A stretch of DNA of 64,000 nt from an uncultured Verrucomicrobiota bacterium (GTDB taxonomy: Bacteria > Verrucomicrobiota > Verrucomicrobiia > Opitutales > Opitutaceae). Numbering within the stretch: position 1 is the stretch's first letter; each line of letters starts with the position of its first letter. Under the pieces are notes generated by a model, which saw only the letters and a program-made list of their open reading frames with translations, was not told the DNA's origin and made no database searches. The stretch covers positions 1-64,000 of the forward strand of contig CAIOCT010000063.1 in the NCBI GenBank assembly GCA_903856725.1, written 5' to 3'. The translations under genes were made by a program, and so were the position numbers. Shown piece after piece: positions 1-8,659 of the stretch.

Positions 1-157
1 AGCGGCGGAATACCGGTTCCTGCCAACGATCATTCGCCGGATGGACGGCCCAGATGAGCGGGTCGCTCGCGACGGCGTAGAGCGCTGCCCAGTCGTTCAC
101 GTGAAGCGGGCGCAACTTAGCGAGGGGGTGCAGGAGGGTAGGCTGTAGTGTTTGCAC
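1..157 (-). CDS. GNAT-family N-acetyltransferase, N-terminal fragment (runs off left edge)
   Basis: Partial gene read from the minus strand and cut by the window start. From a GTG at 157 the frame gives VQTLQPTLLHPLAKLRPL, then HVNDWAALYAVASDPLIWA and HPANDRWQEPVFRR. The pattern 'L.PL...D...LY.VASDP.IW..HP' followed by an aromatic/acidic stretch is typical of RimJ/RimL-like GNAT acetyltransferases (Acetyltransf_3), which use acetyl-CoA to acetylate small amines or protein N-termini. The substrate cannot be told. The frame stays open upstream to a TAA at 227-229, so another start is possible, but GTG 157 is the only conventional one nearby. It lies downstream of the carboxypeptidase and trxB on the same strand. 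The acetyl-CoA-binding part lies outside the window. Confidence 0.55.
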   Translation of the reverse strand, partial: MQTLQPTLLHPLAKLRPLHVNDWAALYAVASDPLIWAVHPANDRWQEPVFRR

Positions 158-229
158 GAGGTCTATGTGAAGGGATAAAGCGCGGGCTCCCGGATTTCTG
201 CTGAAAATTTTAAACGCTGCCAGAAATTA

Positions 230-772
230 TTAAGCAGGATCAGGACGTTGGCGGCCGGTGGGGCGCCAGCACCAGTGCCAGGGTTCGTAGCCGATGCGAT
301 GGCGGTTGCGGCGAGGGTAACTAAGATAAAAACCAAATCGGCCGGCGTTCTTTTTTAACCAGCGAAATGCTGGCGTGCGGGCGAAATGTTCTTCCAGGCT
401 GGGATCCTCAGGCGTGCTGATATCGATCGCACGGCCGGTGTGATGCTCACTACAACCGGGAGCGGCGACTAATTTTAAGATGTCTGCCAACGGAATACCC
501 GCGGCCAGTTTCCGCCGAATGATTGCTGTTTGCCGCGCAATGCTGCGAAAACCCGAGATAGGCCGGAGCGCGATATCATCTTTCGCCGCTGCCGCACGGA
601 GGCGCTGCCACGCGGCTGCCGCACTGGGCGTGAGTCGAATTAAGCGTCGGTCAGCGGTGCGCCCAATCGTGATCAGCGCTTGCGCCTCGCGCTGGATTGG
701 TAACTGGCGCGCTTCGGGATAATCTGCGGAAATCCCAAGGCTTGCCCAAATAGTCGGTAGGGGATCAGGCAC
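230..772 (-). CDS. VanY/DacB-type D-alanyl-D-alanine carboxypeptidase (peptidase M15)
   Basis: A zinc peptidase of the M15B/VanY family, expected to remove the terminal D-Ala of peptidoglycan stem peptides. Visible signatures in the 180 residues are SGFRS at about 73-77, [10 protein letters not shown] at 108-117 (zinc ligands H110 and D117) and EPWHW at 163-167 (catalytic E163, zinc ligand H166). The spacing is that of VanY enzymes. There is no signal peptide or membrane anchor, so it is either cytoplasmic or exported by a route not visible; a cytoplasmic role on recycled peptides is possible. The gene overlaps the 3' end of trxB by 8 bases and is probably co-transcribed with it. The family assignment is secure, the substrate is inferred. 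Confidence 0.85.
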   Translation of the reverse strand: MPDPLPTIWASLGISADYPEARQLPIQREAQALITIGRTADRRLIRLTPSAAAAWQRLRAAAAKDDIALRPISGFRSIARQTAIIRRKLAAGIPLADILKLVAAPGCSEHHTGRAIDISTPEDPSLEEHFARTPAFRWLKKNAGRFGFYLSYPRRNRHRIGYEPWHWCWRPTGRQRPDPA

Positions 773-1709
773 CTTTCTCAGCTAGCCAGCGTTCCGCTTC
801 GATCGCTGCTTGGCAACCCATGCCAGCAGCGGTGATGGCCTGACGATAATGATGATCGGCGCAATCGCCCGCCACATACACGCCGGGGGTCTTGGTCTTC
901 ACTTGGCTGTGACCAGTCGGGACAAAATAGCCCTGCTCATCGGTGTCGACCGCATCCTTAAAGGGCGCGGTGTTGGGCACGTGACCGATCGCCACAAAAA
1001 CTCCTTTTACCGGGAGCACGCTCTCGATGCCCGTTTTAATATTTTTAATTTTTAAACCACTGACGGCGCCAGCGGCGACTCCTTCCACCGCGACGGGCAC
1101 GCTGTCCCACACGCATTGAATCTTCGGGTGAGACGTCGCGCGATCAGACATGATTTTTGAGGCGCGCAGAGCGTCGCGGCGATGCACCAAGTAAACCTTG
1201 CTAGCAAAACGAGTGAGGAAGAGGGCTTCTTCGGCGGCGCTATCGCCGCCGCCGATCACGACGACATCCATCTTGCGGTAAAAAGCTCCGTCGCAAGTGG
1301 CGCAGGTGGTTACGCCCTTGCCGCCGTAAAGTTCTGCTTCGCCGGGAATGCCGGTGAGCCGGGGGGAGGCCCCCGTGGCGATAATAATGATTTTTGCCTT
1401 AATCGTGCGATCCGCGAGTTTAAGGGTGTAAGGCCACTGAGCTGTATCGAGTCCTTGCACAGTACCGCTTTCGTAACGCGTCCCAAATTTTTCGGCCTGC
1501 TTACGGAGATTTTGCATCAATTGATAACCATCGATGCCCTCAGGGAAGCCGGGGAAGTTTTCCACTTCAGAGGTGGTGGTGAGTTGGCCGCCCGGCAATA
1601 CGCCCTCAATGACCAGCGGCTGGAGGTTAGCGCGGCCAGTATAAATGGCAGCAGTGAGACCGGCACAGCCGGTACCGACGATCACGACATTTTCAATTTT
1701 CTCGGACAT
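765..1709 (-). CDS. trxB: Thioredoxin reductase
   Basis: Flavoprotein that reduces thioredoxin with NADPH in the cytoplasm. I start it at the ATG at 1709 ([14 protein letters not shown]), 314 residues, because this puts the FAD-binding GTGCAG near the N-terminus as in the family. GGAG lies about 11 bases upstream. An in-frame ATG at 1739 would add ten unconserved residues. The redox centre CATC is at about 136-139. The NADPH-binding GGGDSAAE is at about 153-160. The C-terminal FAD motif appears as '[10 protein letters not shown]'. The usual Pro of the first nucleotide motif (GSGPAG) is Cys here, which leaves the glycine pattern intact. The protein could supply electrons to the thioredoxin-type arsenate reductase and MsrA also encoded in this window. 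Confidence 0.95.
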   Translation of the reverse strand: MSEKIENVVIVGTGCAGLTAAIYTGRANLQPLVIEGVLPGGQLTTTSEVENFPGFPEGIDGYQLMQNLRKQAEKFGTRYESGTVQGLDTAQWPYTLKLADRTIKAKIIIIATGASPRLTGIPGEAELYGGKGVTTCATCDGAFYRKMDVVVIGGGDSAAEEALFLTRFASKVYLVHRRDALRASKIMSDRATSHPKIQCVWDSVPVAVEGVAAGAVSGLKIKNIKTGIESVLPVKGVFVAIGHVPNTAPFKDAVDTDEQGYFVPTGHSQVKTKTPGVYVAGDCADHHYRQAITAAGMGCQAAIEAERWLAEKGA

Positions 1710-1823
1710 ATAATAGAGGGCTCCAAATGAGCGCAACATTTCGGCCAGCGCAACTCTCGAGATGGAGTTAGGCGAATAAGCGCTGGCTGATTTGTCGCCG
1801 GCCGGCGGGCTGAGCCCCGAGTT

Positions 1824-3161
1824 TCACCCCAGTAAATGATGGAGCAGGCCGAGGCTGACACTGGCGATAATCACGGGGAAAAGCGCGGCTGGGAAGCGCC
1901 GCAGGGCCCAGTAGGCCAGTCCCGCTACGATAATAATAAACCAGTCCGGGTGGCCCGCTTGGGGAAAAATCACATGCTGTCCGAACCAGAGCGCGAGGTT
2001 AAGCATCACGCCAACCACGGCGGCCGTGACGGCGGTGAGTGCGCAGGTCAGGCGCGTTTGGCGTCGCAATTGCTCGATAAAAGGTGCCCCGAGTAAAATC
2101 CAAATGAAGCAAGGGACAAAAGTTACCCACGTCGTCAGGGCGGCCCCGAGGGTGGCGGCGAGGAGCGGGGATAAATTTCCGGGCTGCTGCCAGCCACCGA
2201 GGAAGCCCACGAATTGGAGCACCATGATCAGCGGTCCGGGCGTGGTTTCCGCTAAGCCGAGCCCATCGAGCATCTGCGGAGCGGTGAGCCAGTGGAAGTG
2301 TTCGACTGCTTGTTGGGCCACGTAGGGCAGCACGGCGTAGGCGCCGCCGAAAGTGACTAAGGCGGCTTTGCTAAAGAAAATCCCCTCTTGCGTGAGCATG
2401 GCCCCGCTCCCTTGCCAGAGCCCAATCAGCAACACCGGGGTCCACCAGGCGGCCAAGCCCACCAATAAAACTTGGCCGGCGCGGGTCCAGGAAGGGCGCG
2501 TATGGGCCGGCGCCGCTTGGGCATCATCGATGACGGCAGAAGGTGTGGTGGTCGTTGGGCTCCCGTGGCCCGCGGTCACATTGAAGATTTTCTCCCAGCG
2601 GAGTCCGCCGAAGTAGCCGATGACAGCGGCACTACTGATGATGAGCGGGAAGGGCGTGTGAAAAAAGAACAGCGCGACAAAAGCGAGGGCCGCGATCGAA
2701 ACGAGGATCGAGTTTTTCAGCACCTTAGTCCCGAGGCGAATTCCTGCTGTGGCGACGAGGGCGAGGACCGCCGGTTTTAGCCCGTAGAAAATTGCGCTGA
2801 TCCAAGGCACGCTGCCATACGCGACATAAACGTAACTAAGGCCCCACAGGAGCAAGGCAGAGGGCAGCACAAAGAGGAGGCCGGCGGCGAGTCCGCCCCA
2901 GGTGCGATGCAGGAGCCACCCGCAGTAGATGGCGAGTTGCTGGGCTTCGGGACCCGGCAACAGCATGCAGTAGTTGAGCGCATGCAAGAAACGCGCCTCG
3001 CCGATCCAGCGTTTTTTTTCAACCAACTCCGTATGCATGAGCGCGATCTGGCCGGTGGGTCCGCCAAAGCTGATGCAACCGAGTTTTAGCCAGAAGCGCA
3101 GCGCCGTCCGAAAAGTCGGATGGGCGGGGGTCGCGGCGGGCGGCAGTGATGATGCACTCAT
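1824..3161 (-). CDS. chrA: Chromate transporter, two-domain (CHR family)
   Basis: Inner-membrane efflux protein of the CHR superfamily, which in characterised members exports chromate with proton motive force. At 445 residues it has the long two-domain form. The N-terminal half has 'CISFGGPTGQIALMH' and 'LLPGPEAQQLAIYCGW'. The second half repeats the signature as 'LVTFGGAYAVLPYV' and 'ETTPGPLIMVLQFVGF'. Roughly ten hydrophobic segments are visible. A linker of about 40 polar residues (Thr/Pro/Ala rich) separates the halves. The gene stands alone with its own upstream region; no chrB regulator is visible. Chromate as substrate is inferred from the family, and sulfate-type anions are the alternative. 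Confidence 0.9.
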   Translation of the reverse strand: MSASSLPPAATPAHPTFRTALRFWLKLGCISFGGPTGQIALMHTELVEKKRWIGEARFLHALNYCMLLPGPEAQQLAIYCGWLLHRTWGGLAAGLLFVLPSALLLWGLSYVYVAYGSVPWISAIFYGLKPAVLALVATAGIRLGTKVLKNSILVSIAALAFVALFFFHTPFPLIISSAAVIGYFGGLRWEKIFNVTAGHGSPTTTTPSAVIDDAQAAPAHTRPSWTRAGQVLLVGLAAWWTPVLLIGLWQGSGAMLTQEGIFFSKAALVTFGGAYAVLPYVAQQAVEHFHWLTAPQMLDGLGLAETTPGPLIMVLQFVGFLGGWQQPGNLSPLLAATLGAALTTWVTFVPCFIWILLGAPFIEQLRRQTRLTCALTAVTAAVVGVMLNLALWFGQHVIFPQAGHPDWFIIIVAGLAYWALRRFPAALFPVIIASVSLGLLHHLLG

Positions 3162-3302
3162 GCAGTGGGAAACCGATAAATGGGGGCCTCCTTTACGTCA
3201 ATGGCCAGAGGGGCGGCGTAAATAATTTTATTATAAAGCGGCTGCTCTCGGCGAAAAAATGGGGGATTGCTCGATGGGGACGCGGGCTCAGATTAGCGGT
3301 CA

Positions 3303-3539
3303 ATGAATGATTTATCTCCGCTCCCCCTTGAACCAACCCCGGGACTTTATCGTCATTACAAGGGCAACGATTATCGCGTGCTCGGCTTGGCGCGACATTC
3401 TGAGACGCTCGCTCCCTTGGTGGTCTATCAAGCGCTCTACGGCGAGCGCGGTCTCTGGGTGCGGCCCGCCGCCATGTTCATCGAGAGCGTTCTCATCGCG
3501 GGGCAGAGCCAGCCGCGGTTTAGGCGCGTCGGCGACTGA
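3303..3539 (+). CDS. DUF1653 family small protein
   Basis: A 78-residue protein. Its core 'PGLYRHYKGNDYRVLGLARHSETL' and 'VVYQALYGERGLWVRPAAMF' matches the DUF1653 pattern of 'G.Y.HYKG..Y.V...A.HSET...VVYQ.LYG..G.WVRP..MF'. The family is widespread in bacteria and has no established function. No signal peptide or membrane segment is seen. It is divergent from chrA across a 141-base spacer and is followed at once by a sigma-factor remnant on the same strand. Homology is clear; the role is unknown. Confidence 0.8.
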   Translation: MNDLSPLPLEPTPGLYRHYKGNDYRVLGLARHSETLAPLVVYQALYGERGLWVRPAAMFIESVLIAGQSQPRFRRVGD

Positions 3540-3600
3540 TCAATAAATGTGATCGCTCGCCGGTCAGGACTGGCGGTCCGCTGAGATTGCTTCGGGTAAT

Positions 3601-3888
3601 TTGCGCTCCCGCAACCAGGCGAAAAGTACGGGCGCGCAGACCGCGTTACGGCAGGAGCAAATTTTAGCGGTGCAGCAAGCGGTGATGGCCTTGCCTCTCG
3701 ATTTGCGCACCGCGCTCATTCTTTTCGAATATGAGGGGCAAACTACAGCGGAGATCGCTGAGGCCTTAGCCTGCACGCCCAAAGCAGTAGAGAATCGACT
3801 CTATCGTGCACGGCTGTTGCTCAAGCGTGCTTTATTTTCTGCGCACTCAGTGGCGGCGGGGAGGGCCAGCAGGTCGCTTGTCGGTTAA
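3601..3888 (+). pseudogene. RNA polymerase sigma-70 (ECF-like) region 4 remnant
   Basis: The frame is open from about 3553, with a TTG at 3601 as the only possible start. It encodes 'ILAVQQAVMALPLDLRTALILFEYEGQTTAEIAEAL' (read in two pieces) then 'CTPKAVENRLYRARLLLKRAL'. This is the helix-turn-helix region 4 that recognises the -35 element in ECF sigma factors. Region 2, which binds core polymerase and the -10 element, is absent: the sequence directly upstream is the DUF1653 gene. At about 95 residues it is roughly half a normal ECF sigma factor. I therefore call it a 5'-truncated pseudogene. An independent small DNA-binding protein starting at TTG cannot be excluded. A T-tract hairpin follows. 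Confidence 0.6.
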
Positions 3889-3893
3889 GCACG

Positions 3894-3917
3894 ACGCGAT
3901 TTCTGCGCGTGTTTTTT
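3894..3917 (+). terminator. Short candidate rho-independent terminator after the sigma remnant
   Basis: ACGCG (3894-3898) pairs with CGCGT (3906-3910) around a seven-base loop and is followed by G and six T. The stem is short, so termination strength is uncertain. It would end transcripts from the + strand before the convergent pyruvate kinase gene. Confidence 0.4.
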
Positions 3918-3945
3918 ATAATAATGATGGAGACCCATAATGATT

Positions 3946-5391
3946 TCATGGAGTCGAAGCAAAAACTTCCCGCAGTTGAATGCTATCAATGCGCCGATCT
4001 TTTGTCTGAATATCGGAGACGATGATCAATTTGTCGCCATCGCGAATCCGGCCCAATTTTAGAAGTGAGGCGGTGGCCCGCTCGATTGTTGCCTCAGGAT
4101 TGCTGAAGGGCACGAGTAGAAAAGGCTCCACGGCTCGGACGATGCGCAAATGCCGCATCGTTTCAACGCTGTCCGTGATGGCGAGAATGGGTGCGTGCGG
4201 TGGTCGGTGGGCGGCGAGGCCAGCGGCATTGGTGCCATGCCGCGTAAATACAACAATCAGAGATCGCGGGATTTCGTTGGCCAGCACGACGGCGGCACGA
4301 AATACCTTCATGCGTTCCCCGATAAACACGGCGGGCTCGGGAATATCCGTTGTCTGCTCCGCCTCAATTCGGCGCGCGATGGTGTCGAGAATCCGCACGC
4401 ACTCGAGCGGATATTGCCCGATGGTCGTTTCCCCTGAGAGCATGACGCAGTCGGCCTGCTCATAAACCGCGTTCGCTACATCCGTAATTTCCGCGCGGTT
4501 GGGCATCGGCTGGGTGATCATTGATTCCAGCATGTGGGTGGCAATGATGACGGGCCGGCCGATCGCCAAACAGGTGCGCACGGCGCGGCGCTGAATGACG
4601 GGCAACTCTTCCAGCGGCACTTCGATGCCGAGATCGCCGCGGGCCACCATCAAGACGTCGGTCGCTCGGATGATGTCATCGAGGTTATCGATGGCGGACT
4701 GGTCCTCAATTTTAGCGACGATGTGCGCGGGGGAATTTCTCTCCTTCAAAAAAAGCCGGAGTTTTTCAATATCGGAGGCTTCGCGCACAAACGATAGCGC
4801 GATAAAATCAACCCCCTCTTCGATGCCGACGATCGTGTCGGCCTTATCTTTTTCGGTGAAAGAGGGGAGATTAACATGCACCCCCGGCAAATTGATGTGG
4901 CGGCGCGACGTCAGTGAACCCGGCGTGAGCACGCGGCAGCGAATGTGCGCCTGATCTTTGGTGAGGACCTCGAGGCGGATGAGACCGCTATCAACGAGGA
5001 CGGTATCACCGATCTTGATGTCATTAACGAGGTCGCGATAATTCACATCAACGGAGCGGATTTCTTCGCCGTTATCGCGTTCGGCCCCGGGTTTGACGGT
5101 GAAGTCAAAAATCTCTCCGACCCGGAGCTCGAGCGGTACCGCTAAATCGCCGGTCCGGATTTCGGGACCTTTGATGTCCATCATGATGGCTACTTCGCGT
5201 CCAGCCTGCTGGGCCGCGGCGCGAACGCGGCGAATGATCAGGCGCGTCCAGTCATGCTTAGCGTGGGCCATATTCAGCCGAACGACGTCGACGCCCGCGG
5301 TGATAAGTTTTATCAGCATGGCCTCGCTTTCCGTGGCCGGCCCTAGGGTGGCAATAATTTTGGTTCGCCGCAGGGAATTGGTCGAAGGCAT
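3946..5391 (-). CDS. pyk: Pyruvate kinase
   Basis: Catalyses phosphoenolpyruvate plus ADP to pyruvate plus ATP, the last step of glycolysis. Starting at the ATG at 5391 (MPSTNSLRRTKIIATLGPA) gives 481 residues, the usual size. An upstream ATG at 5421 would add ten residues. Motifs seen: TKIIATLGPA at the N-terminus; 'VRLNMAH' (substrate Arg and K+ site); the active-site signature 'HIVAKIEDQSAIDNLDDII' with the catalytic Lys; 'VARGDLGIEVP'; and 'MLESMI' with 'EITDVANAV'. The C-terminal domain is full length, so allosteric control is possible. The gene is monocistronic and convergent with the sigma remnant. In the same window, malic enzyme (23.3-24.9 kb) also forms pyruvate. Confidence 0.97.
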   Translation of the reverse strand: MPSTNSLRRTKIIATLGPATESEAMLIKLITAGVDVVRLNMAHAKHDWTRLIIRRVRAAAQQAGREVAIMMDIKGPEIRTGDLAVPLELRVGEIFDFTVKPGAERDNGEEIRSVDVNYRDLVNDIKIGDTVLVDSGLIRLEVLTKDQAHIRCRVLTPGSLTSRRHINLPGVHVNLPSFTEKDKADTIVGIEEGVDFIALSFVREASDIEKLRLFLKERNSPAHIVAKIEDQSAIDNLDDIIRATDVLMVARGDLGIEVPLEELPVIQRRAVRTCLAIGRPVIIATHMLESMITQPMPNRAEITDVANAVYEQADCVMLSGETTIGQYPLECVRILDTIARRIEAEQTTDIPEPAVFIGERMKVFRAAVVLANEIPRSLIVVFTRHGTNAAGLAAHRPPHAPILAITDSVETMRHLRIVRAVEPFLLVPFSNPEATIERATASLLKLGRIRDGDKLIIVSDIQTKDRRIDSIQLREVFASTP

Positions 5392-5704
5392 AGCGTCAAA
5401 GGTCAGCAGCAATTGCGCCAACCCGCAAAGACTATTACCCGCGCGGCCTGTCGGCAGGGTGGGCCAGTTGCTCGTGCTCGTCGCAGGCAGAAGGATTTAA
5501 CCCGCTCAGCGCCGCGGCGATAGCCGATCGAAGGTCCGCGGTCGGGAGCGCCGCCGCCGCGGTGTTACAATTGCGCGAAGGCCAAAATTAATTCGGCGGG
5601 CTCGGATATTTTCGGCGTGCCTTGATCCGGCGGGGGCGTAGCTTCGTGAGGTAATATTTTTCGTTGCTGCTCATTAGCAATCATTCCCAACCCCACTTAG
5701 TCTC
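5392..5704. promoter_or_regulatory. Gene-free spacer between divergent pyk and MFS transporter
   Basis: About 310 bases with no credible coding frame. It must hold the promoters of pyk (leftward) and the transporter (rightward). A TTGATC at 5622-5627 and a TAATAT at 5652-5657 point to the right, but their 24-base spacing is too long for a standard sigma-70 promoter. I cannot place a promoter with confidence. No strong inverted repeat was seen. Confidence 0.35.
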
Positions 5705-7168
5705 ATGGATCTCGGCCTTGTTGGTTTCTGTCTGCTGATTGTCATCGGAATTTATTTCTATAATAATCCGCTCAAGCACGGTCCGTGGTTTTTAAGCCGT
5801 CGCTTCATCAATTGGTTTCCTCTCGGGATGACCTACGCCTTCCTTTACATGGGGCGCTATAACTTGACCGTGGCGAAAACGGCACTCGGCACTCTGATGA
5901 CGAATGAGGAATTTGGGCTAATTTTTGCGGCGGGCACGGGAACTTATGCCTTATCGTTTCTCGTGAACGGACCGCTGGTGGATAAAATTGGCGGAAAGAA
6001 AGGAATAATTATTGCCGCGTTGGGTGCCTCCCTGGCCAATCTGGCGCTCGGGGTGGTTACCTGGCTAGTGGTGACCGGCCGATTGCAGATGCGATTAGTC
6101 GGGGTGTTCTCCCTCCTCTACGCGCTCAACATGTATTTTCAAAGCTACGGCGCCGTCTCAATTATTAAGGTTAAGGCGAACTGGTTTCATGTGCGGGAAC
6201 GTGGTTTATTTGGGGCTATTTTTGGCACGCTGATATCCTTCGGGGTGTATTTTGCGTTCGATTGGGGCGCCGCGATTATCAAAATGACCAAGGCCAATGC
6301 GCTCGCGACCGATCATTGGCTGCCCGCAATGATTCGCCGCTTATTTATGCCGGCGGGCTTGGGTGTCGATGCCACGTGGGCCGTATTTTTCATCCCCGCA
6401 GGGATCTTACTTGTCTGGGTGGCTTTGGATCTTTGGCTAATTAAAGATACCCCCGAGGAAGCCGGTTTTCCGCATCTCGATACGCACGATGCCTCGTCGG
6501 GTCACATGCATGAGGAATATTCGACCCGCGATTTGCTGAAGAAAGTTTTCTGTAATCCGCTCATGTTGATGTTCGCGGGGGTGGAACTCACTTCGGGGGT
6601 GCTGCGTAATGGGATCATGCAGTGGTATTCCGTTTTTGCTCATGACGTAAAACAGGTCGGGGCGGAAGGCATTCTCGCTAACTGGGGCCTGCTTTTATGT
6701 GTCTTCGGCATCGTCGGAGCTTTTGCGGGTGGATTAATTTCTGATAAATTATTTCAGTCTCGACGGGGTCCGCCGGCGGCGATGTTTAGCTTGTTTATGT
6801 TTTTAATGGCGGCGGTGATGGCGATGACGATTTTTTCCAATCCGCTGGTGGTCGGGATCGCGGCTTTGCTCATTGTGGGAGCCGTGACTGGCGTTCACTC
6901 GTTAATGTCCGGTACGGCCGCGGCCGATTTTGGTGGCCGTAAAGCGACCGCTACCTGCTCAGGCATTCTTGATGGCTGTGTTTATTTAGGCAGCAGTGTG
7001 CAATCAATCAGCGTGGGCTATCTCTCCGGCTATAGCTGGCAGTGGTGGCCCATTTTCCTGATGCCCTTTGCCCTGCTTGGCAGTGTGATTGCTTGGCGTA
7101 TTTGGCATGAGTTGCCTGATGCGACTCGGAAATATATCGCCGAACACGAGCAACCCGCCACGAAGTGA
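5705..7168 (+). CDS. MFS transporter, organophosphate:phosphate antiporter (GlpT/UhpT) type
   Basis: A 487-residue inner-membrane protein with about twelve hydrophobic segments. The N-terminal 'FPLGMTYAFLYMGRYNLTVAK' and 'GPLVDKIGGKKGIIIAALGAS' resemble the OPA family, in which the GRYN segment follows the first core helix and the DKxGGKK loop is the MFS signature. Characterised OPA members exchange glycerol-3-phosphate or hexose phosphates for phosphate; the substrate here is inferred. An extra helix at residues 1-19, before the usual start of the fold, and a roughly 35-residue loop near 200-235 are additions. It is divergent from pyruvate kinase, consistent with uptake of a glycolytic phospho-intermediate. 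Confidence 0.8.
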   Translation: MDLGLVGFCLLIVIGIYFYNNPLKHGPWFLSRRFINWFPLGMTYAFLYMGRYNLTVAKTALGTLMTNEEFGLIFAAGTGTYALSFLVNGPLVDKIGGKKGIIIAALGASLANLALGVVTWLVVTGRLQMRLVGVFSLLYALNMYFQSYGAVSIIKVKANWFHVRERGLFGAIFGTLISFGVYFAFDWGAAIIKMTKANALATDHWLPAMIRRLFMPAGLGVDATWAVFFIPAGILLVWVALDLWLIKDTPEEAGFPHLDTHDASSGHMHEEYSTRDLLKKVFCNPLMLMFAGVELTSGVLRNGIMQWYSVFAHDVKQVGAEGILANWGLLLCVFGIVGAFAGGLISDKLFQSRRGPPAAMFSLFMFLMAAVMAMTIFSNPLVVGIAALLIVGAVTGVHSLMSGTAAADFGGRKATATCSGILDGCVYLGSSVQSISVGYLSGYSWQWWPIFLMPFALLGSVIAWRIWHELPDATRKYIAEHEQPATK

Positions 7169-7214
7169 GCGCCGCGCTGGATCCCCTCTGCCGAGTGGCA
7201 GGGTGGAGCCGGCT

Positions 7215-8006
7215 TCAGGTAAATTCGTAAAAAGGGGTGCTCGCACCGGCTCCGACGACCGAAAAGCCGCAGCCCCGCGCCGCAAGTACCGCGCCGCAAG
7301 CGGTTGCTACGGCCTCGGGAGAGTTGCAATCTTGGCTGAGGTGAGCGAAGAAAACTTGGCGCCACCGGGACTCAGTGATGGATTCAAGCAATTCGCGTGC
7401 AGCGGCATTTGAAAGATGGCCGTGTCGCCCACTGATCCGCTGTTTGGTGCTCCAGGGTCGTTTCGTGTCAGCTTCAAGCATTTGCGAACAATGATTAGCT
7501 TCGACGACCAACACATCAGCTTCCCGGATGCGCTCTCGCACGTGCTGCGGCGCATGGCCGAGATCGGTGAGCCACGCTAAACTGCGCCGCGGCGAGAGCA
7601 GGTCATTTTCACCGTGAGCGATAAAAAAACCCACGGGCTCTTGCGCATCGTGCGGCACCGCAAAGCTGCTGATTTCCAGGTCGCGAAACTTAAAAGTACT
7701 CCCCGTTTCAAAAAGCTGCCAAGATACCCGATGCTTGAGCCCCTCTTGGGCTTTGGTCGCAGTGGCACGATTCGCAAAAACTTTAATTTGAGGATGTCGG
7801 GCCAGTCCCTTCAATCCCGCGGCATGATCGCCATGTTCGTGGGTTAAGAGAATGGCATCAATAGATTCCATTGTTTCTCCCAGATTTTCGAGCATGCCAG
7901 CCAATCGTTTTGCTGAGAACCCTGCGTCAATCAGGACGCGCGTGTTATCGGTCTGTAGAAAAGCGGCGTTACCGCTACTCCCACTGCCTAGAATACTAAA
8001 GCGCAT
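7215..8006 (-). CDS. MBL-fold metallohydrolase, WalJ/YycJ-like
   Basis: A 263-residue metallo-beta-lactamase-fold protein when started at the ATG at 8006 (MRFSILGSGSSGNA), which matches the family N-terminus; the frame continues upstream without conserved residues. The metal-binding HEHGDH is at about 56-61. 'DAGFSAKRLAGMLENLG' and 'VVEANHCSQML' are typical of the WalJ/YycJ group. Its members are implicated as exonuclease-type enzymes or linked to cell-wall signalling; no walRK genes are adjacent here. The enzyme is probably cytoplasmic. It is convergent with the MFS gene and divergent from the pterin genes. The fold is secure; the substrate is unknown. Confidence 0.85.
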   Translation of the reverse strand: MRFSILGSGSSGNAAFLQTDNTRVLIDAGFSAKRLAGMLENLGETMESIDAILLTHEHGDHAAGLKGLARHPQIKVFANRATATKAQEGLKHRVSWQLFETGSTFKFRDLEISSFAVPHDAQEPVGFFIAHGENDLLSPRRSLAWLTDLGHAPQHVRERIREADVLVVEANHCSQMLEADTKRPWSTKQRISGRHGHLSNAAARELLESITESRWRQVFFAHLSQDCNSPEAVATACGAVLAARGCGFSVVGAGASTPFYEFT

Positions 8007-8123
8007 TGCCATGAAAGGGGATGAACGGGGGTCCACTGAACTCGCGCAATCGTTATTTTAATCACGAGCTCGCTGGGTCGTGGGGGATTGACGCCGAGGA
8101 AAATCTGACTTCGCTTGCACGCC

Positions 8124-8600
8124 ATGCCGTCACCTGACTCCACGCCAGCCTCATTTGCCGCGCCCACCCGTGGGCGGACGGGGACCGTTTATATTACGCG
8201 GCAAGTCCACTTTAATTCTGCGCATCGGCTCTATAATCCCACTAAGAGCCAGGCGTGGAATGAAGAGCACTATGGGCTGTGCACCAATCCGCACTGGCAC
8301 GGCCACAATTATGTACTCGAGGTGACTTTACGCGGCACGCCTGACGCTGAGACGGGGTACATCATGGATTTAGGTCAGTTGAAGCAAATTTTGCTGCGGG
8401 CGGTCGTCGACAAGTGTGATCACCGCAACCTTAACGAAGAGGTGGATTTTTTGCGCGGGGTGAATCCCTCCACGGAAAATTTAGTCATCGCCTTTTGGCA
8501 TGAGATTGCACCGCACATCACGAGCGGACAATTACATTGCGTGCGTTTGTACGAAACGCCGCGCAATTTTGCCGAGTATTTTGGACCCGATCCGAAATAA
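8124..8600 (+). CDS. 6-pyruvoyl-tetrahydropterin synthase, PTPS-II (C-X5-HGH) type
   Basis: A 158-residue T-fold enzyme of COG0720, started at the ATG at 8124. Zinc ligands are H34 (SAHRL), H59 and H61 (HGH). The catalytic Cys53 lies in '[12 protein letters not shown]', giving C-X5-HGH. D99-H100 (CDHRNL) and E144 (YET) complete the active site. The C-X5-HGH spacing, the 'PSTEN' segment and 'YETPRN' resemble eukaryote-like PTPS, which makes 6-pyruvoyl-tetrahydropterin. They do not match QueD, which has C-X3-HGH and acts in queuosine synthesis. The gene lies 59 bases upstream of folE2, which makes its substrate, dihydroneopterin triphosphate, and near a sepiapterin-reductase-like SDR. QueD-like side activity cannot be ruled out. 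Confidence 0.82.
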   Translation: MPSPDSTPASFAAPTRGRTGTVYITRQVHFNSAHRLYNPTKSQAWNEEHYGLCTNPHWHGHNYVLEVTLRGTPDAETGYIMDLGQLKQILLRAVVDKCDHRNLNEEVDFLRGVNPSTENLVIAFWHEIAPHITSGQLHCVRLYETPRNFAEYFGPDPK

Positions 8601-8659
8601 TTATTTTACCGCGGTTAACGTCACCCGCGGACCTACCAACCAAAAACGACCCGTTCTCC

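Noticed and set aside
8537-8659. Longer FolE2 beginning inside the PTPS gene
   Set aside because: The extra residues are the out-of-frame translation of the PTPS 3' end; ATG 8660 gives the proper start.
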